In this document: one piece after another, positions 37,101 to 51,425 of the stretch
Position numbering within the stretch: position 1 is the first letter of the stretch
Layout: each line of letters begins with the position of its first letter
The notes under the pieces: model-generated
Databases searched by the model: none
Seen by the model: only the letters and a program-made list of their open reading frames with translations
What the model was told of the DNA's origin: nothing
DNA from: Muscardinus avellanarius
Taxonomy: Eukaryota; Chordata; Mammalia; Rodentia; Gliridae
Length of the DNA: 64,000 nt
Direction of reading: 5' to 3'
Assembly (NCBI GenBank): GCA_963383645.1
Contig: OY726565.1
Location: forward strand, 38,050,124 to 38,114,123
Translations under genes and position numbers: made by a program

Positions 37101-38084
37101 GAAACAGGGTCTCACTGAGTTGCAAAGGGCCTCACTAAGTAGCTGAGGCTGTCTGTGAACCGTGATCCTCCTGTCAATTTCCCAAATGCTAGAATTATAA
37201 GCGTGCGCCACCATGTCGGTTTTGAGGTGAGTTTTAGATACAGGTTCTCACAGTTTAAGTTCACTCTTAGGGCTGGGGATGTAGTTTAGTGGTACAGCAG
37301 TTCCCTAGCATGTGTAAGGCCTGAAGTTCAATTCCCAGTACTACAAAAATAAAAAATAAAGTTCACTTTTCCAAATTGAGAGGACAACTGGGCGTGGTGG
37401 CTCACGCTTGTAATCCCAGCATTTGGGAAGCGGAGACAGGAGGATCACACAGGTTCAAAGCCAGCCTCAGCTATTTAGTGAGGCTCTCCGCAACTTAGTG
37501 AGACCCTGTTTCAAAATAAAGAATTAAAAATAGGGCAGGGGGTGTAGCTTGGAGGTCGAATGCCTCTGGGTTCCAGCCTCAGACCAGGAAAAAAAAAAAA
37601 ATTTGAGAGGACATAGGAGTGCATCCAGCCTGTATATTATCAGCATACCTCATACATTGTACTGTGGATATATAGTTGAGTTGTTATCATCATCATCTTC
37701 CTCTTTCTTCCTCCCTCCTTTTCCCACTTCTCCCTCCCTCCAGTCCTCTTCCTCCTCCTTCTCCTCCTCTCCTTCCATTTCTTTCCTGTTACTGGGGGCT
37801 GAACCCAGTGGTTTCTACCTCTGAGCTATACTCTCAGGACTATTCTATTTTATTTTGAAACAGGGCCTCACTACGTTGCTGAGGCTTCAAACCTGTGATC
37901 TTCCTGTCTCAGCCTCCCAAGTATTGGGATTACAAATGTGTGACACCATGCCCAGCTGGAAGGAGTCATTTTTTTTCCCCCCACAGTGCTAGGGTTGGAA
38001 CCCAGGAGTGTTCTACCTTTGAGCTACACCCCCAGCCCTACTTTTTATTCTTTTCTTTTCTTTTCTTTTCTCCTTCCTCCCTCC

Positions 38085-38135
<51 letters not shown>

Positions 38136-41100
38136 TCGTGGGTTTGGGGATGGAACCCAGGGGCTTCGATCTCCGAGCTACACCCCCTGCTCTATTTTTT
38201 ATTCTTTCTTTTCAAACAGGGTCTCACTAAGTTGCGGAGGGCCTCGCTAAGTAGCTGAGGCTGTCCAAGAACCACGATTCTCCAGTCTCTCCGGTCTCAG
38301 CCTCCTGAATGCTGGGATTACAAGCATGTGCCACCATGCCCAGTTCATATTCTTTCTTTTTTTGAAACAGGGTCTCACTGAGTTGCAAAGGGCCTCAGTA
38401 AGTAGCCAAGGCTGTCCGTAAACTGCGATCCTCCTGTCTCAGCCTCTTAAATGCTGGGATTACAAGCGTGCGCCACCATACCCAGCTTTGAAGAGTTATT
38501 TTTAAAGATGTTATCTCAGCTTCTCTTGATGCTTATTAAACTGAAATTGAAACATTTGTGATCTGTCATAATTAACTTTTAGTTTATAGAATTCAAAGAC
38601 TTGAAATATTTGAAGTATATATTTTTTCTTCACAGCTCCTTTTATTTTGTGTGTTTTGCCTTTCTGAGTTGTATATTTATTACATATTAGATCTATTGGA
38701 AAATTAGTTATGATACTTGAGATATAAAAATTAAGAGAAAATATCAACAATAAGGTGAAATTATAAAATATATGATTTCTTTAAATTATATGAAGATTTT
38801 TTAGCAAATCTAAAACTTACCAATTCTTAAAATAAAAAAGAATATTTTAAAGCCGGGCGTGGTGGTGCACACTTGTAATCCCCACGCTTGGGAGGCGGAG
38901 ACAGGAGGATTGCGCAGGTTCGAAGTCAGCCGTGCTGGTTTAAGAGACCCTGTTTCCAAATAAAGAGTATAAAATAGGTCTGGGAGTGTAGCCCGGAGGT
39001 AGAAGGGCTTCCAGGAACCCCAGTACCACCAAAAAAAAAAAAAAAAAAAATTAGAACATAAAAATAAATGAGTTATATCAATGACTTTAACAGATTATTA
39101 TGTGATAATTAAATGAAGCTGAGTTTTTAAAAGGGAAATTGGTATTTGTTGTTGCAGTAATGTATAGCCTTATGCATTTTAGAATTATTTAAATTAACAA
39201 TATTAGTAGCACTTACTGAGTAATTATATTCTAGGAATTATGCTTGTACCTTGTAGAAGGATAGGTTTTTATCTACTAAATATAAATATTTTTCCTAATT
39301 TTTAAAACTATCTTCTAAGTTTGGTATTACTATCTTCATATTACTATCCTCATTCTGGACGAGAAAACTAAAGCTCAAAAAAGTTAAATAACTTGCCCAG
39401 TGTAACAGAGCTTGTGATTTACCAAGCCAGTTTCTCTTACTGTATAATTTCTATTATGTAAATCTATTCTTTGACTAGACATATATTCAGTTATTTATTA
39501 CTTAATAGTGTGTCAAAGTGTCAAGTTTAGCTTCTGAAAAAAGTATTTTTTAAATTCTTGGGTTTTTTTATTGGTACATTTTATTGATGTACATCATAAT
39601 GTAGATCATGTTGACAATGGCATACATTTACACAGTACTTGGTGCCCCCCAAGAATCTCCATTTCCCTCCCTTCTAATACCAAGTGTCCAGGTTAACAAT
39701 GTTATATTCACATGTATACACATAGTTGTAGGTAACATTTTCATGAATGAACCTCAGCCTTCTTCCTCCCCTCCCCTTCCTCTCTAGCTCCACTGAGAAT
39801 CTCCTTCATTATCTGGAGTTCCTCTGGTATCCCCAATACTCCCCAGCTCCAGGCTATTAGAGGAAACATATGTACCTTCTCTTTCTGTGCTTGGCTAATC
39901 TCACTTAACATAATGTTGTCCAGGTTTTTCCATCTTCTTACGTATGACATAATTTTGTTTTCCTTTATTGCTGAGTAGAATTCCATTGTGTGTATTTCCC
40001 ATAATTTTTTTAATACTGGAGATCGAACCCAGGGGCCTTATATCTCTGGGCTATACCCCCATACCTATTTTGCATTTTATTTTGAAACAGGGCCTCACTA
40101 AGTTGCCGAGAGCCTCACTAAGTAGCTGAGGCTGGCAGAGAACCCGGATCCTTTTGTCTTAGCCTCCCAAGTACTGGGATTACAAGTGTGCCCCACCACA
40201 CCTGGCTGTATTTCCCATAATTTTGTAATTTATTCATTTGTTGATGGACACCTAGGTTGGTTCCATAGTTTGGCTATTGTAAATTGTGCTGCTGTGAATA
40301 TGGGTATGCATATAGTACTGTAATTCTCTGATTTAATCCCTTTTGGGAAGATACCCAGTAGTGATATAGCCGAATTATATGGTGGATCCATTCCCAGTTT
40401 TCTAAGGACTCTCTATGCTGATCTCCATAGCAGCTAAACTAGTTTGCATTCCCACCAACAGTGTATAAGAGTTCAGTTTCCCCACATCCTCGCCAACATT
40501 TATTGTTGTCTTAGTTCTTTTTTTTGTGTGTGGGTCTGGGGATGGAACCCAGGGGCATTTGACCTCCAAGCTACACCCACTGCCCTATTTTTTAATCTTT
40601 ATTTTGAAACCGGGTCTCACTGAGTTGCAAAGGGCCTCACTAAGTAGCTGAGGCTGTCTGCGAACCATGATCCTCTGGTCTCAGTCTCCCGCATGCTGGG
40701 ATTACAAGCGCGTGCCACCACACCCGGCTCATCTTACTTCTTTATGCTTGCCATTCTCCTGGAGGTTAGATGTAATCTCAGTGTAGTTATGATTTATATC
40801 TTAAATTCTGGTTTTAAAATATCTCTTAATTTTTTCATTTTCAAAAAATTATGATTTTCTCATTCTGGTGAATAATTATCATTAATTTGTATGTTAATTT
40901 AGGACCTGTAATTCTAGAAGATGTCCTTATTGAGGTGTTTAGAACATTATATGCTCAATGCAAAGCAGAATTGGATCTACAAATGGAACCACCCTTCAGC
41001 AAGGATCATGCTCAATTAAGCAGGTAGATTACCAAAAAATTAAGCTTAACCTAAACACGTCTTCATTTGTTAATATTCATGAAGTAGAAACTGTTCTTTG

Positions 41101-43247
41101 TACTCAGTTAATATAATTTGACATATTAGTAATAATTAGGGATCTTACTCTATGATGTTTATGTCTTGATAAAACTGATGTAAAATATCACCATATTTTG
41201 GTAGATGAAGTATCATAAGTGACTGTGCTCATCCCTCAAACAGGACTTAATGCATGACAGTGCAACCACCACTTTTGAGGGTGGGTTCTGAGTAATGCCA
41301 GTTAAAAGTTAAACTTTATCCACTAATGTGAAGGTACTGGCTCCAGGGAATTTAATTACACTTAGCAGATTTACAGGAAACTGCCACATGTCAGTTATTA
41401 GTAGGGAAGTTGTATCTTACTTGATAACCAGTCCTGGTCATTTGCAAGAGTAGTACCTCTTGGTGACTTGGCACACTTGAGAGACCAAACTAATAGATTG
41501 GGAAAAGACTTGAAGACAGAGTTAATTTAGTAAATGAAAGGCCACTATATGTTATGTTCTTTTGGTTATCTCTTCTTTCATATATATATTTGGATGCCTA
41601 GGAAAAGTCATGCAACTTTTGCACATTCTGTTCTCTTAAGTCAGCAATAGATACGTGCTGAGGAAGTTTTTCTTTTTCTTTCTTTTTTTTTTTTGTGGTA
41701 CTGGGGGTGGAACCCAGAGGCTTTCTACCTCTGGGCTATACTCCCAGACCTATTTTTGGAAACAGGGTCTCACTAAGTTACTGAGAGCCTCACTAAGTAG
41801 CTGAGGCTGGCTCGAACCTGTGCGATCCTCCTGTCTCTGCCTCCCAAGTGTGGGGATTACAAGCGTGCGCCACCACGCCCGGCTGGAAGTTTTTCTTTTC
41901 TCTGCTTTAAGCAAAGCAGTTCTTCTCTCAGATCATGGGCCATTATAATATGACATTTACTAAGACTATAATTGTTTCTCTATAATTTTCATTTCATTTG
42001 AATCTCCTCCATGATAATTTAGAGATACTCTGGAGTTTCATAAAACATATCTTCATTTGTATATAAAATATATTTTAATATACTTTTATTGGTGCATTGT
42101 AACCATACATCATATTGAAATTTAGTGTAAGCAACACATATAAGTACATAGCTCCTGGTGCACTTCCCTCTGGATTGTGCCAACTCCTTTTCCACCTCAT
42201 TCATAATGTTGAAATTGGTATTGACAGCTTCAGGAATGTATGTTAGATAGTTTGAACTGATTCCTTCATTAGTGAGACAATAAAAAAGAAATTTGGAGAA
42301 TAATTCCATTCACAATAGCCTAAAAAGAAAGTATTTAGAAATTATTTTAACCAAGGAAATAAACCCCTTTACAATGGAAATTTTACATAATTTTTTGTGT
42401 GTGTGCCGGTTTAGAAATGGAACCCAGGGGCATTCGACCTCTGAGCTATACCCCCTGCCCTATTTTTTTTATTATTTTTTGCGAGTCTGGGGATGGAAGT
42501 GGAGATGGAACCCAGGGACATTCTATCTCCAGGCCACACCCCCTGCCCTATTTTTTTTATTATTTATATTGAAACAGGGTCTCACTGAGTTGCAAAGGAC
42601 CTCACTAAGTAGTAGCTGAGGCTGGCCGTGAACCGTGATCCTCCTGTCTCAGCCTCCCGAATGCTGGGATTACAAGCATGTGCCACCATGCTTGGCTACC
42701 CCTGCCTTTTTTATTCTTTATTTTGAAATAGGGTCTCACTAAGCTACAGAAGGCCTCACTAAGTAGCTGAGGCTGTTCGCGAATTGTGATCCTCTGGTCT
42801 CAGCCTCCTGAATGCTGGGATTATAAGCCTGCGCCACCACACCCAGTTACATAAAATATTTTAAGGCAGATTTTGATTCATGATGACATAATGCCATGTG
42901 TTTTTATAGAGAAGTTAATGCTGATGAGCTAGTACTAATGTATTTCATTCTATATTCTGCCTGAGAATTTATATTAACTCAGAGTATTTGATTAGTATTT
43001 TCTACTATCACCTACTAGTTATATTGACAATAACTCACTCTATAAAGACAGTTGTTTTAATTGTTAGGATAGAGGGAAGACGGGCGTGGTGGTGTACACT
43101 TGTAATCCCAGTACTTGGGAGGCTGAGACAGGAGGATCCACAGGTTCATGGCCAGTCTCAGCTACTTAGTGAGGCCTCCAAAACTTAGCAAGACCCTGGG
43201 AGATTAGCTTGGAGGTAGAATGCCCTTGGGTTCAACCCTTAGCACTA

Positions 43248-43284
<37 letters not shown>

Positions 43285-43671
43285 AGAAGGATAAAATAGA
43301 AAATAGGTAAGTAATAGTCTAAAGGAAGGGTAAACATTTGAAATAACAATTATTTTTTCCTGATAGAATTTTAGTGAGTGGTTATTTACATTAATAATCC
43401 TATTTGTTGCTGTTTTTCAAGATAAAAATTATAATTTGAGTGAAGTTGATCTTAATAAACTTACTGCCAGGCGTGGTGGTGCACGCTTATAATCCCAGCA
43501 TTTGGGAGGCTGAGACCGGGGGATCATGGTTCCCAGACAGCCTCAGATTCTTAGTGAGGCCCTCCACAATTTAGTGAGACCCTCTTTCAAAATAAAGAAT
43601 TTTTAAAAAAGGGCAGGGAGTGTAGCTTGGCGATCAAATGCCCCTGGGTTCTATCCCCAGACCTGCAAAAA

Positions 43672-43726
<55 letters not shown>

Positions 43727-44040
43727 AATAAACTTACCTTTTCTTAAGAAGATATTGAACTGGGTGTGGTGGTGCATGCTTGTAATCCCAGTACTTTGGA
43801 GGCTGAGACACGACGATCACAGGTTTGTGGGCAGCCTCAGCTACTTAGTGAGGCCCTCTGCAACTTAGTGAGACCCTTTTTAAAAATAAAAATAGAGCTG
43901 GGGGTGTAGCTTAGAGGTAGAATGCCCCTCGGTTAAATCCCTAGTATCAAAAAAACAAAAGAGAATCTTGAGCAGTCCAGGGTAGCAGGCAAAATTCTTC
44001 AGAATCAATATCAACAAAATCAAATCACTATTTAGCTTAC

Positions 44041-44071
<31 letters not shown>

Positions 44072-47000
44072 TGTATGTATGTATATTTGTGGGGGGGTAT
44101 TGGGGTTCCTGGAAGCCCTTATACCTTCAGGCTACACTCCCAGACCTATTTTATACTTTTTTATTTGGAAACAGGGTCTCGTAAGCCAGCGCTGCTGGCT
44201 TTGAACCTGTGTGATCCTCCTGTCTCCGCCTCCCAAGCATGGGGATTACAAGCATGTGCCACCATGCCTGGTTAGTTTATATATTTTAAAAAGAAATAAA
44301 AGACTTTTAAGCAAGAAAATGGATATGTGCTCAAAAAAGTTCAAAAGAGCTTTCTGTTGTTTTGTGATTTTTACTCAGAAATTATACAAGGCTGATTTCT
44401 AGTTTTCATCATACATTTGATTTATGAAAACTCACATTTTGGGTGGGCGTGGTGGCAAACGCTTGTAATCCCAGCATTTGGGAGGCGGAGATCAGAGGAT
44501 CACAATTGGAGGACAGCTTCAGCTACTTATGGAGGCCCTTCAAAACTCAGACCCTGTTTCAAAAATAAAAAGATTAAAAAAAAAAAAAAAAAGCTAGGGC
44601 TAGGTGTATAGCTCGGAGGTAGAAAACTCAATTTTGAAAAACAGTTACATAAAGCCAGGCGTGGTGGCGCACGCTTGTAATCCCCGCACTTGGGAGGCTG
44701 AGACAGGAGGATCGCACAGGTTCGAGCCAGCCTCAGCTACTTAGTGAGGCTCTCAGCAACTTAGTGAGACCCTGTTTCCAAATAAAATATAAAATAGGTC
44801 TGGGAGTATAGCCCGGAGGTAGAAAGCCTCTGGGTTCCACACCCCCAGTACCACAAAAAGAAAAAAAAAGAAAAGAAAAAGAAAAACAGGTACATATAAA
44901 GTAATAGGAGAATAGCAAAGATTAAAATTATTTGTTGCAGTCTTATTACCAGTATATTTTCTAGTAACTATGTAGGACTATGTGTGCACTCTAATTTATG
45001 GCACTCAAATTTAAATTTGAAAAAATAATTATTAATATTTTTAAGTTTTTCTTTGTTTTCTTTAGTAAATTAAGAGAAAACAAGAAAACAGCAGAGCTGA
45101 TTAAAACTGCCAACCTTCTCTTTAATTCCTTTGAGCCTTATTATATGTGGGATTATGTTGCACGTTGGTTTGAAGAATGTTGTAGGTATGTTAAACTCTT
45201 TTATTCATTTTAATTTCATTCAGCTAATCTTTGATTTTTCTAATGTTGTTCATTCTGAATGTTCTTTTATACATTTTGTTACATAGGACTAATTATTAAC
45301 CATCAACTGACACCACTTTGTCAGTCTAGTATATAAAAACCATTGATCATATATCATAGAATTAGAAAGCAGCCTAGATATGAGTTGTTTATTCAGCAAT
45401 ATAGATGAAAGATTTTACCTCTCTAGTCTATAGTAATCTGCTTTTCTTTGTTTTAGAGAAATAGCAAATTTGTGCTGCTGTCTCTGTACACTTTTCCAAA
45501 GGGTTCTCATTTTTATTTACCAAACCTCATTGGTTACTCCTATGTTTTCAAAGCCAGAGAATTAGCCCATATTGTCATTGATGAGTGATAAAAGCTCTCT
45601 ACCCTTAAGATATGACTTAAAAATTGGTCTGAAAGCCTAGAATACTAGTGAACTTGAATGAAGTCTCTGGATTCTAGATCAAATCCTTCAAAACTGGGCG
45701 TGGTGGCGCATGCTTGTAATCCCAGTATTTGGGAGGCTGAGATCAGAGGATCGTGGTTCAAGGACAGCCTTAGCTACTTAGTGAGGGCCTCTGCAACTCA
45801 GTGAGACCCTGTTTCAAAAACAAAGAATAAAAATTGGGCAGGGGGTGTAGCTTGGAGTACAAATGCCTCTGGGTTCCATCCCCAGACCAGCCCCCCCCCC
45901 AAAAAAAAAATCCTTCAGAACCAGATTTACTTCTCAAGCTGTAGTAACTACATAGTCAAAAGTAAACAAGTACAATCCTGGGTTTAGAAGTTTTTAGAAG
46001 TAAAGATGTTGCTGTTATATGTGAAGAACACTGAAAGTACCGGATAGAAGTTATAGGAAGCAGACCTACAAATTTTGCTTTAAGAATTTGCTACAGAAGT
46101 AGGGTAGTGGCACAGGGAATGTGTAATCACAAGAACATTACTGTCTGTGTGGCCCATTGTTGACTTGGCCCTCATTAGGTAGATGGTGATATTGTCCATG
46201 TATTCATATCACTTGATAAAATTAATTTTATCCTTTTAGGAGAACACTGCACGCTAGACTTCAGATTGGGCCTGGAGATAGTAGTGAGTCCTCTGAGTTA
46301 CAGCTGACCAATTTCTGCTTACTGGTCGATTTTTTGTTGGATATAGTTTCTTTGGTAAGACCACTTTGGTAAAAAATATCTAGGAAATCTAAGACTACAG
46401 TTCAGATATTTTATGTTGTTGTTAAATCTCAACTTTAAGTCAATTTCATCTTTTTTTGTGTGTGTGGTACTGGTGATTGAACCCAGGGCTTCATGCATGC
46501 TAGGCAAGCACTTTACCACTGAGCTACATCCTAGTTCCAAATAAACTTTATTTTAAAAATGAAACTGAATTTTCTTTCCTTTAGTATATCTTTTTTTCAT
46601 AAAGTTTGCAAATATTTTGTCCTCTGATATAATACATGTATTAGGTACATATATGTATAAAAGACATAGAATATACTTTCTAATTGCATGCAATCGTAAC
46701 TGTTCAGTATGTATTGATCTAATGCTGCATTTATATTCATTAATGATTCTTTCTATTAAATGAAGACTGTTGGAAATCTTTCCCATTATGTTTTCTCTCA
46801 ATTCTTTGCTTTCTCATTTTGAAGCCTACTAGAAGTATGAGGGTGCTGTGTCAGGTATGACATTCAGCCTGTTTTTTTTTTTTTTAACTTGTTTCATTCA
46901 TTTTTCTTATAATTTCAGTAATATAGCAGATAAAAACTGGGGCTGTTCTATAATAAATGCTTTGAAATACTTAAATTGAGAATTTGGGAGTAGAATTTTT

Positions 47001-50000
47001 ATAGTTATCAATAAATAACTACAATGCTAATTAAGAGCATGATACCTGTAAAACATTAGTAAAATTATTGCTTTATTTTAATAGCTTAAAGATAATTGAA
47101 ATAGTATGACTTTTGGGACACAGATGTTTACTTATTTTTCATCTTACTTCTTTTTCAAGGAGACGTATATTGAAATCCAGACAGAACACTTGCCCCAGTT
47201 GCTGCTCAGGATGATTTCTGCCCTGACAAGCCATCTCCATACACTGCGCTTGTCTGAGCTCACAGATTCGCTTAGGCTCTGCTCAAAGATTCTTAGCAAA
47301 GTTCAGCCTCCACTGTTATCTGCTGGCGCTGGAGGTGTGTTGCAGTTTACAAGTGGGCAGAACAACAAAGTCAAAGAATGGGAAGACAAAAAGGTAATTT
47401 TATTTATTATTTTTGATATTTGGCCAGTTAAAGTTTTTCAAAGCCGAACAGTTTCTGAGTTAAATCACCTATATATAAGTATTTTAAGTATCAGTGAACC
47501 TTACTCAGATCTCAGGGCTATGGTGATAAACCATTTTACAGGCTTTTTAACTATAATATGGTTTAAATAACTGTATCAGTACTTTCCAGCAGAAGCACAG
47601 TGTGAGTAAAACATAATTTTATATTTTCTGGTAGCCACATTTTAAAAATGAAAACAAGCAGGTCAAATTAATTTTAATTATATTTTATCCAGCTTAGTAC
47701 AGCCAATATTTTATTGTTTCAACATGTAATCTATATAAAATTGATTGATGTCATATGTATAATGAAAAATCACACAAGTAAAATATATAGTTAATTTCCT
47801 TTTACTGTCTTTAGAATATGTATATATTTTATACACATAGCATGTTTTTTTCAAATGCTAAATTTTTATTAGAAATACTTGATCTCAGCTGGGCGTGGTG
47901 GCGCACACTTGTAATCCCAGCATTGGGAGGCTGAGACCGGAGGATCGCGGTTTGCGGATAGCCTCAGCTACTTAGTGAGGCCCTGTTTCAAAATAAAGAA
48001 TAAAAAATAGGGCAGGGAGTGTAGCTCGAAGGTAGAATGCCCCTGGGTTCCATCCCCAGACCCGCAAAAAAAACCGCAAAACAATGAAATACTTGATCTG
48101 AAAGCTGGGCATGGTGACACACGCTTGTAATTCCAGCATTTGGGAAGCTGAGACAGGAGGATCATGGTTCGTGGACAGCCTCAGCTACTTTGGAACACAA
48201 TGAGACCTTGTTTTAAAATAGAGAATAAAGCTGGGCATGGTGGCACAAGCTTGTAATCCCAGCACTTGGGAGACTGAGACAGGAGGATTGCACAGATTCG
48301 AAGCCAGCCTCAGCTACTTAGTGAGGCTCTCAGCAACTTAGTGAGACCCTGTTTCCAAATAAAATATAAAATAGGTCTGAGAGTATAGCCCAAAGGTAGA
48401 AAAGCCCCTGGGTTCCATAGGGCTGGGAGTATAGCTCAAGGTACTGGGTTCTATCCCCAGTACTGCAAAAAAGAAAAGAAATACTTGATCTGGTAGGGCA
48501 TAGTGGTACATGCTTGTAATCCCAGTACTTTGGCAGGCTGAAACAGGAGGATTACAGATTTAAGGCCAGCCTTGGCAACCTAGAGAGACCTTGTTTCAAA
48601 ATAAAAAAATAACGCCGGGCGTGGTGGCGCACTCTTGTAATCCCCGTGCTTGGGAGGCGGAGACAGGAGGATTGCGCAGGTTTGAAGCCAGCCGCGCTGA
48701 CTTAGGAGACCCTGTTTCCAAATTAAAAAAAGTATAAAAATAGGTCTGGGAGTGTAGTGTGGGTAGAAGGGCTTCCAGGAACCCCAGTACCACCAAAAAA
48801 ATAAAAAATAAAAATAATAATGAAAAAATAAAAAATAAAATAGGGCTGGTGGTGGTATAGCTTGGAGGTAGGATGCCCCTGGGTTCAATCTGCAGTACAA
48901 CAATAAGAAGAAACTCTTAATCTGGCTGGGTGTGATGATACATGTCTATTATCCCAATATTAGGGAGGCTGAGAAAGGAGAATCTCTAGTTCAAGACCAG
49001 CCTCAGCAACATATCGAGACTCTCAGCAACCTAGTGAGACCATGTTTCAAAACAAAAAGTAAAAAAGGTCTGGGAGTGTACTCAGAGTAGAATGTCTCTG
49101 GTTTCAATTCCCTGTACCACAAGGAAAAAGAAAGAAAGAATGAAAGAGAGAAAGAAAGAAATACTAAATCTGTATTGAATTTATAAAATTGATGTTTAAA
49201 AAATTGGAGTCACATTATCCAAATTGTTCCAAATGTATGTATAGAGGTTTTTAATAACTATATCAAGCATCAGGTTTTTTTTCTTTGTGGTACTGGGGAT
49301 GGAACCTTAGGGACATTCTACCTTTGAGCTAAACCTCCATCCTTATTTTTTATTCTTTATTTGGAAACAGGGTCTCACTAAGTTGTGGAGGGCCTCACTA
49401 AGTTGTGGAGGGCCTCACTAAGTAGCTGAGGCTGGCCGCCAACCCAGATTCTCCTGTCTCAGCCTCCAAATGCTGGGATTCCAAGCGTGCACCACCACCA
49501 CATCTGGCCATCTTAGTTTTATTTCTAAGGAAATTATAGGAAAAAAAAATCAGCAAAATAAAAATTTCTAACCGGGTGTGGTGGCGCACACTTGTAATCC
49601 CCGCGCTTGGGAGGCGGAGACAGGAGGATCACGCACGTTTGAGGCCAGCCTCTCTGGTTTAAGAGACCCTGTTTCCAAATAAAATAAAATAGGTCTGCAA
49701 GTGTAGACCAGAGGTAGAAGGGTTCCATCCCCAGCACCACACACACACAAAAAAATCTAACAAGTAGTAAAGGCACTATATATTACCTATAAATATTAAG
49801 CAGGTTGGGAGGAAAATAAGGAAAACTACTATTCCATATAAGATAATCCTGAAGTATATTCATTCATTCATTCATTCATTGTGGTACTGGGGTGGAACCC
49901 AGGGACCTTCTACCTCCAGGCTATACCCCTAGACCTATTTAATTTATTTGGAAACAGGGTCTCCTAAGTGGCTGAGAGCCTCACTAAGTAGCCGAGGCTG

Positions 50001-50398
50001 GCTTTAAACCTGAGTGATCCTCTTGTCTTAGCCTCCCAAGTGTTGGGATTACAAGCTTGTGACACCAGGCCCAGCCTTGGAATATATTTAAATTGACCAA
50101 GTATTGATAATTTCATTTCATATATGAAGATCAAGAATAGAAATGCACCAAGAAAAAAATTTTTATGATTAATACCTGATGGGGAGAGGTTGTATAAGAT
50201 CATCCTGAAAATGTATTTTGCTCATACTTGTAATCCCAGCACTTGGGAGGCTGAGACAGGAGGATCACACAGGTTCAAAGTCAGTCTCAGCTACTTAGTG
50301 ATGCTCTCAGCAACTTAGTGAGATCCTGTTTCCAAATAAAATATAAAATAAGTCTTTCAGTGTAGCTCAGAGTTAGAAAGCCCCTGGGTTCCATCCAG

Positions 50399-50459
<61 letters not shown>

Positions 50460-51394
50460 GATGCTATATAGTTATTAAAAAACTTTATATATACATTTGG
50501 AACAACTTGGATATGTGACTCCAATTTTTCAAACATAAATTTTATGAACTCAATGCAGATTAAGTATTTCCTTCTTTCTTTTTTTTCTCTCTTTATTTTC
50601 CCCTTGTGGTACAAGGGATTGAAACCAGAAACATTCTACTAAGATACTCACTAAGTAGCTAAGACTGGTTCACAAACCATAATCCTCCTGTCTCAGCCTC
50701 CCAAATGCTGAGATTATAAGCATGCACCATCATGCCCTCCTTTAAAATAAAATTTTAAAAAAGAAGTATTGGGGACAGATCTCAGTAGTAGAGTGCTTAC
50801 CTAGCATGCAGGAGTCTGAGTTCAAGGCCCATTATGGGAATATAAATAAAATTCGATTCAGTGTACTTTGTCCATTTTTATAAAATCAGTATATATTGGA
50901 TCTCTATATTCATATGCCCAAAATATCATTTCTTTCTATTCTCAAAAAGACATTTTATTTTAGCATATGTAAATACAAACATATATGACTGCAGGGCGTG
51001 GTGGCGCACGCTTGTAATCCCAGCTCTTGGGAGGCTGAGACAGGAGGATCACACAGGTGTGAAGCCAGCCTCAGCTGCTTAGTGAGGCTCTCAGCAACTT
51101 AGTGAGACCCTGTTTCCAAATAAAGAATAAAAAATAGGTTTGGGAGTATAGCCCGGAGGTAGAAAAGCCCCTGGGTTCCACCCCCACTACCCCCCCACTA
51201 TATATATATATATATAATATATAATATATGGCTATATAATGTAGTCCATACTAGCAAATATTATAAATATTTGTAAGTTCAACTGAATTTATAGCTCAAA
51301 TTCTACTTAATACTATCCATTATTTTAGAATCCTTTTGTCAAGAAAGATTAATACAGAAATAATTTTATAATAAGAATGACCATTATTTGAATA

Positions 51395-51425
<31 letters not shown>

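Larger units (their letters stand above)
39555..40800 (-). mobile_element. L1 3' end, split by two SINEs
   Basis: T-rich tail at 39555-39590, 3' UTR, then the ORF2 C-terminal part. The minus-strand frame at 39741-39986 begins [20 protein letters not shown], typical of the L1 ORF2 C-terminus, and is cut by the SINE at 40009. L1 resumes at 40209-40520 and 40732-40800. 5' truncated, inactive. Confidence 0.87.

Noticed and set aside
37270..37359. tRNA gene
   Set aside because: It has tRNA-like A and B box remains but belongs to the ID SINE family, with a TSD and an A-tail; no cloverleaf is kept. The same holds for 46451, 50768 and 58282.
37895..38258. Frames of 90-111 residues with a poly-(SFFL) stretch
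   Set aside because: They come from the TTTC microsatellite and two SINE halves.
39741..39986. 81-residue minus-strand frame as a host gene
   Set aside because: It is the C-terminal end of L1 ORF2 within a truncated L1 copy.
47106..47570. 154-residue frame as a separate small gene
   Set aside because: Its middle is DOP1A coding exon 12; the ends are intron read-through past the acceptor and donor.
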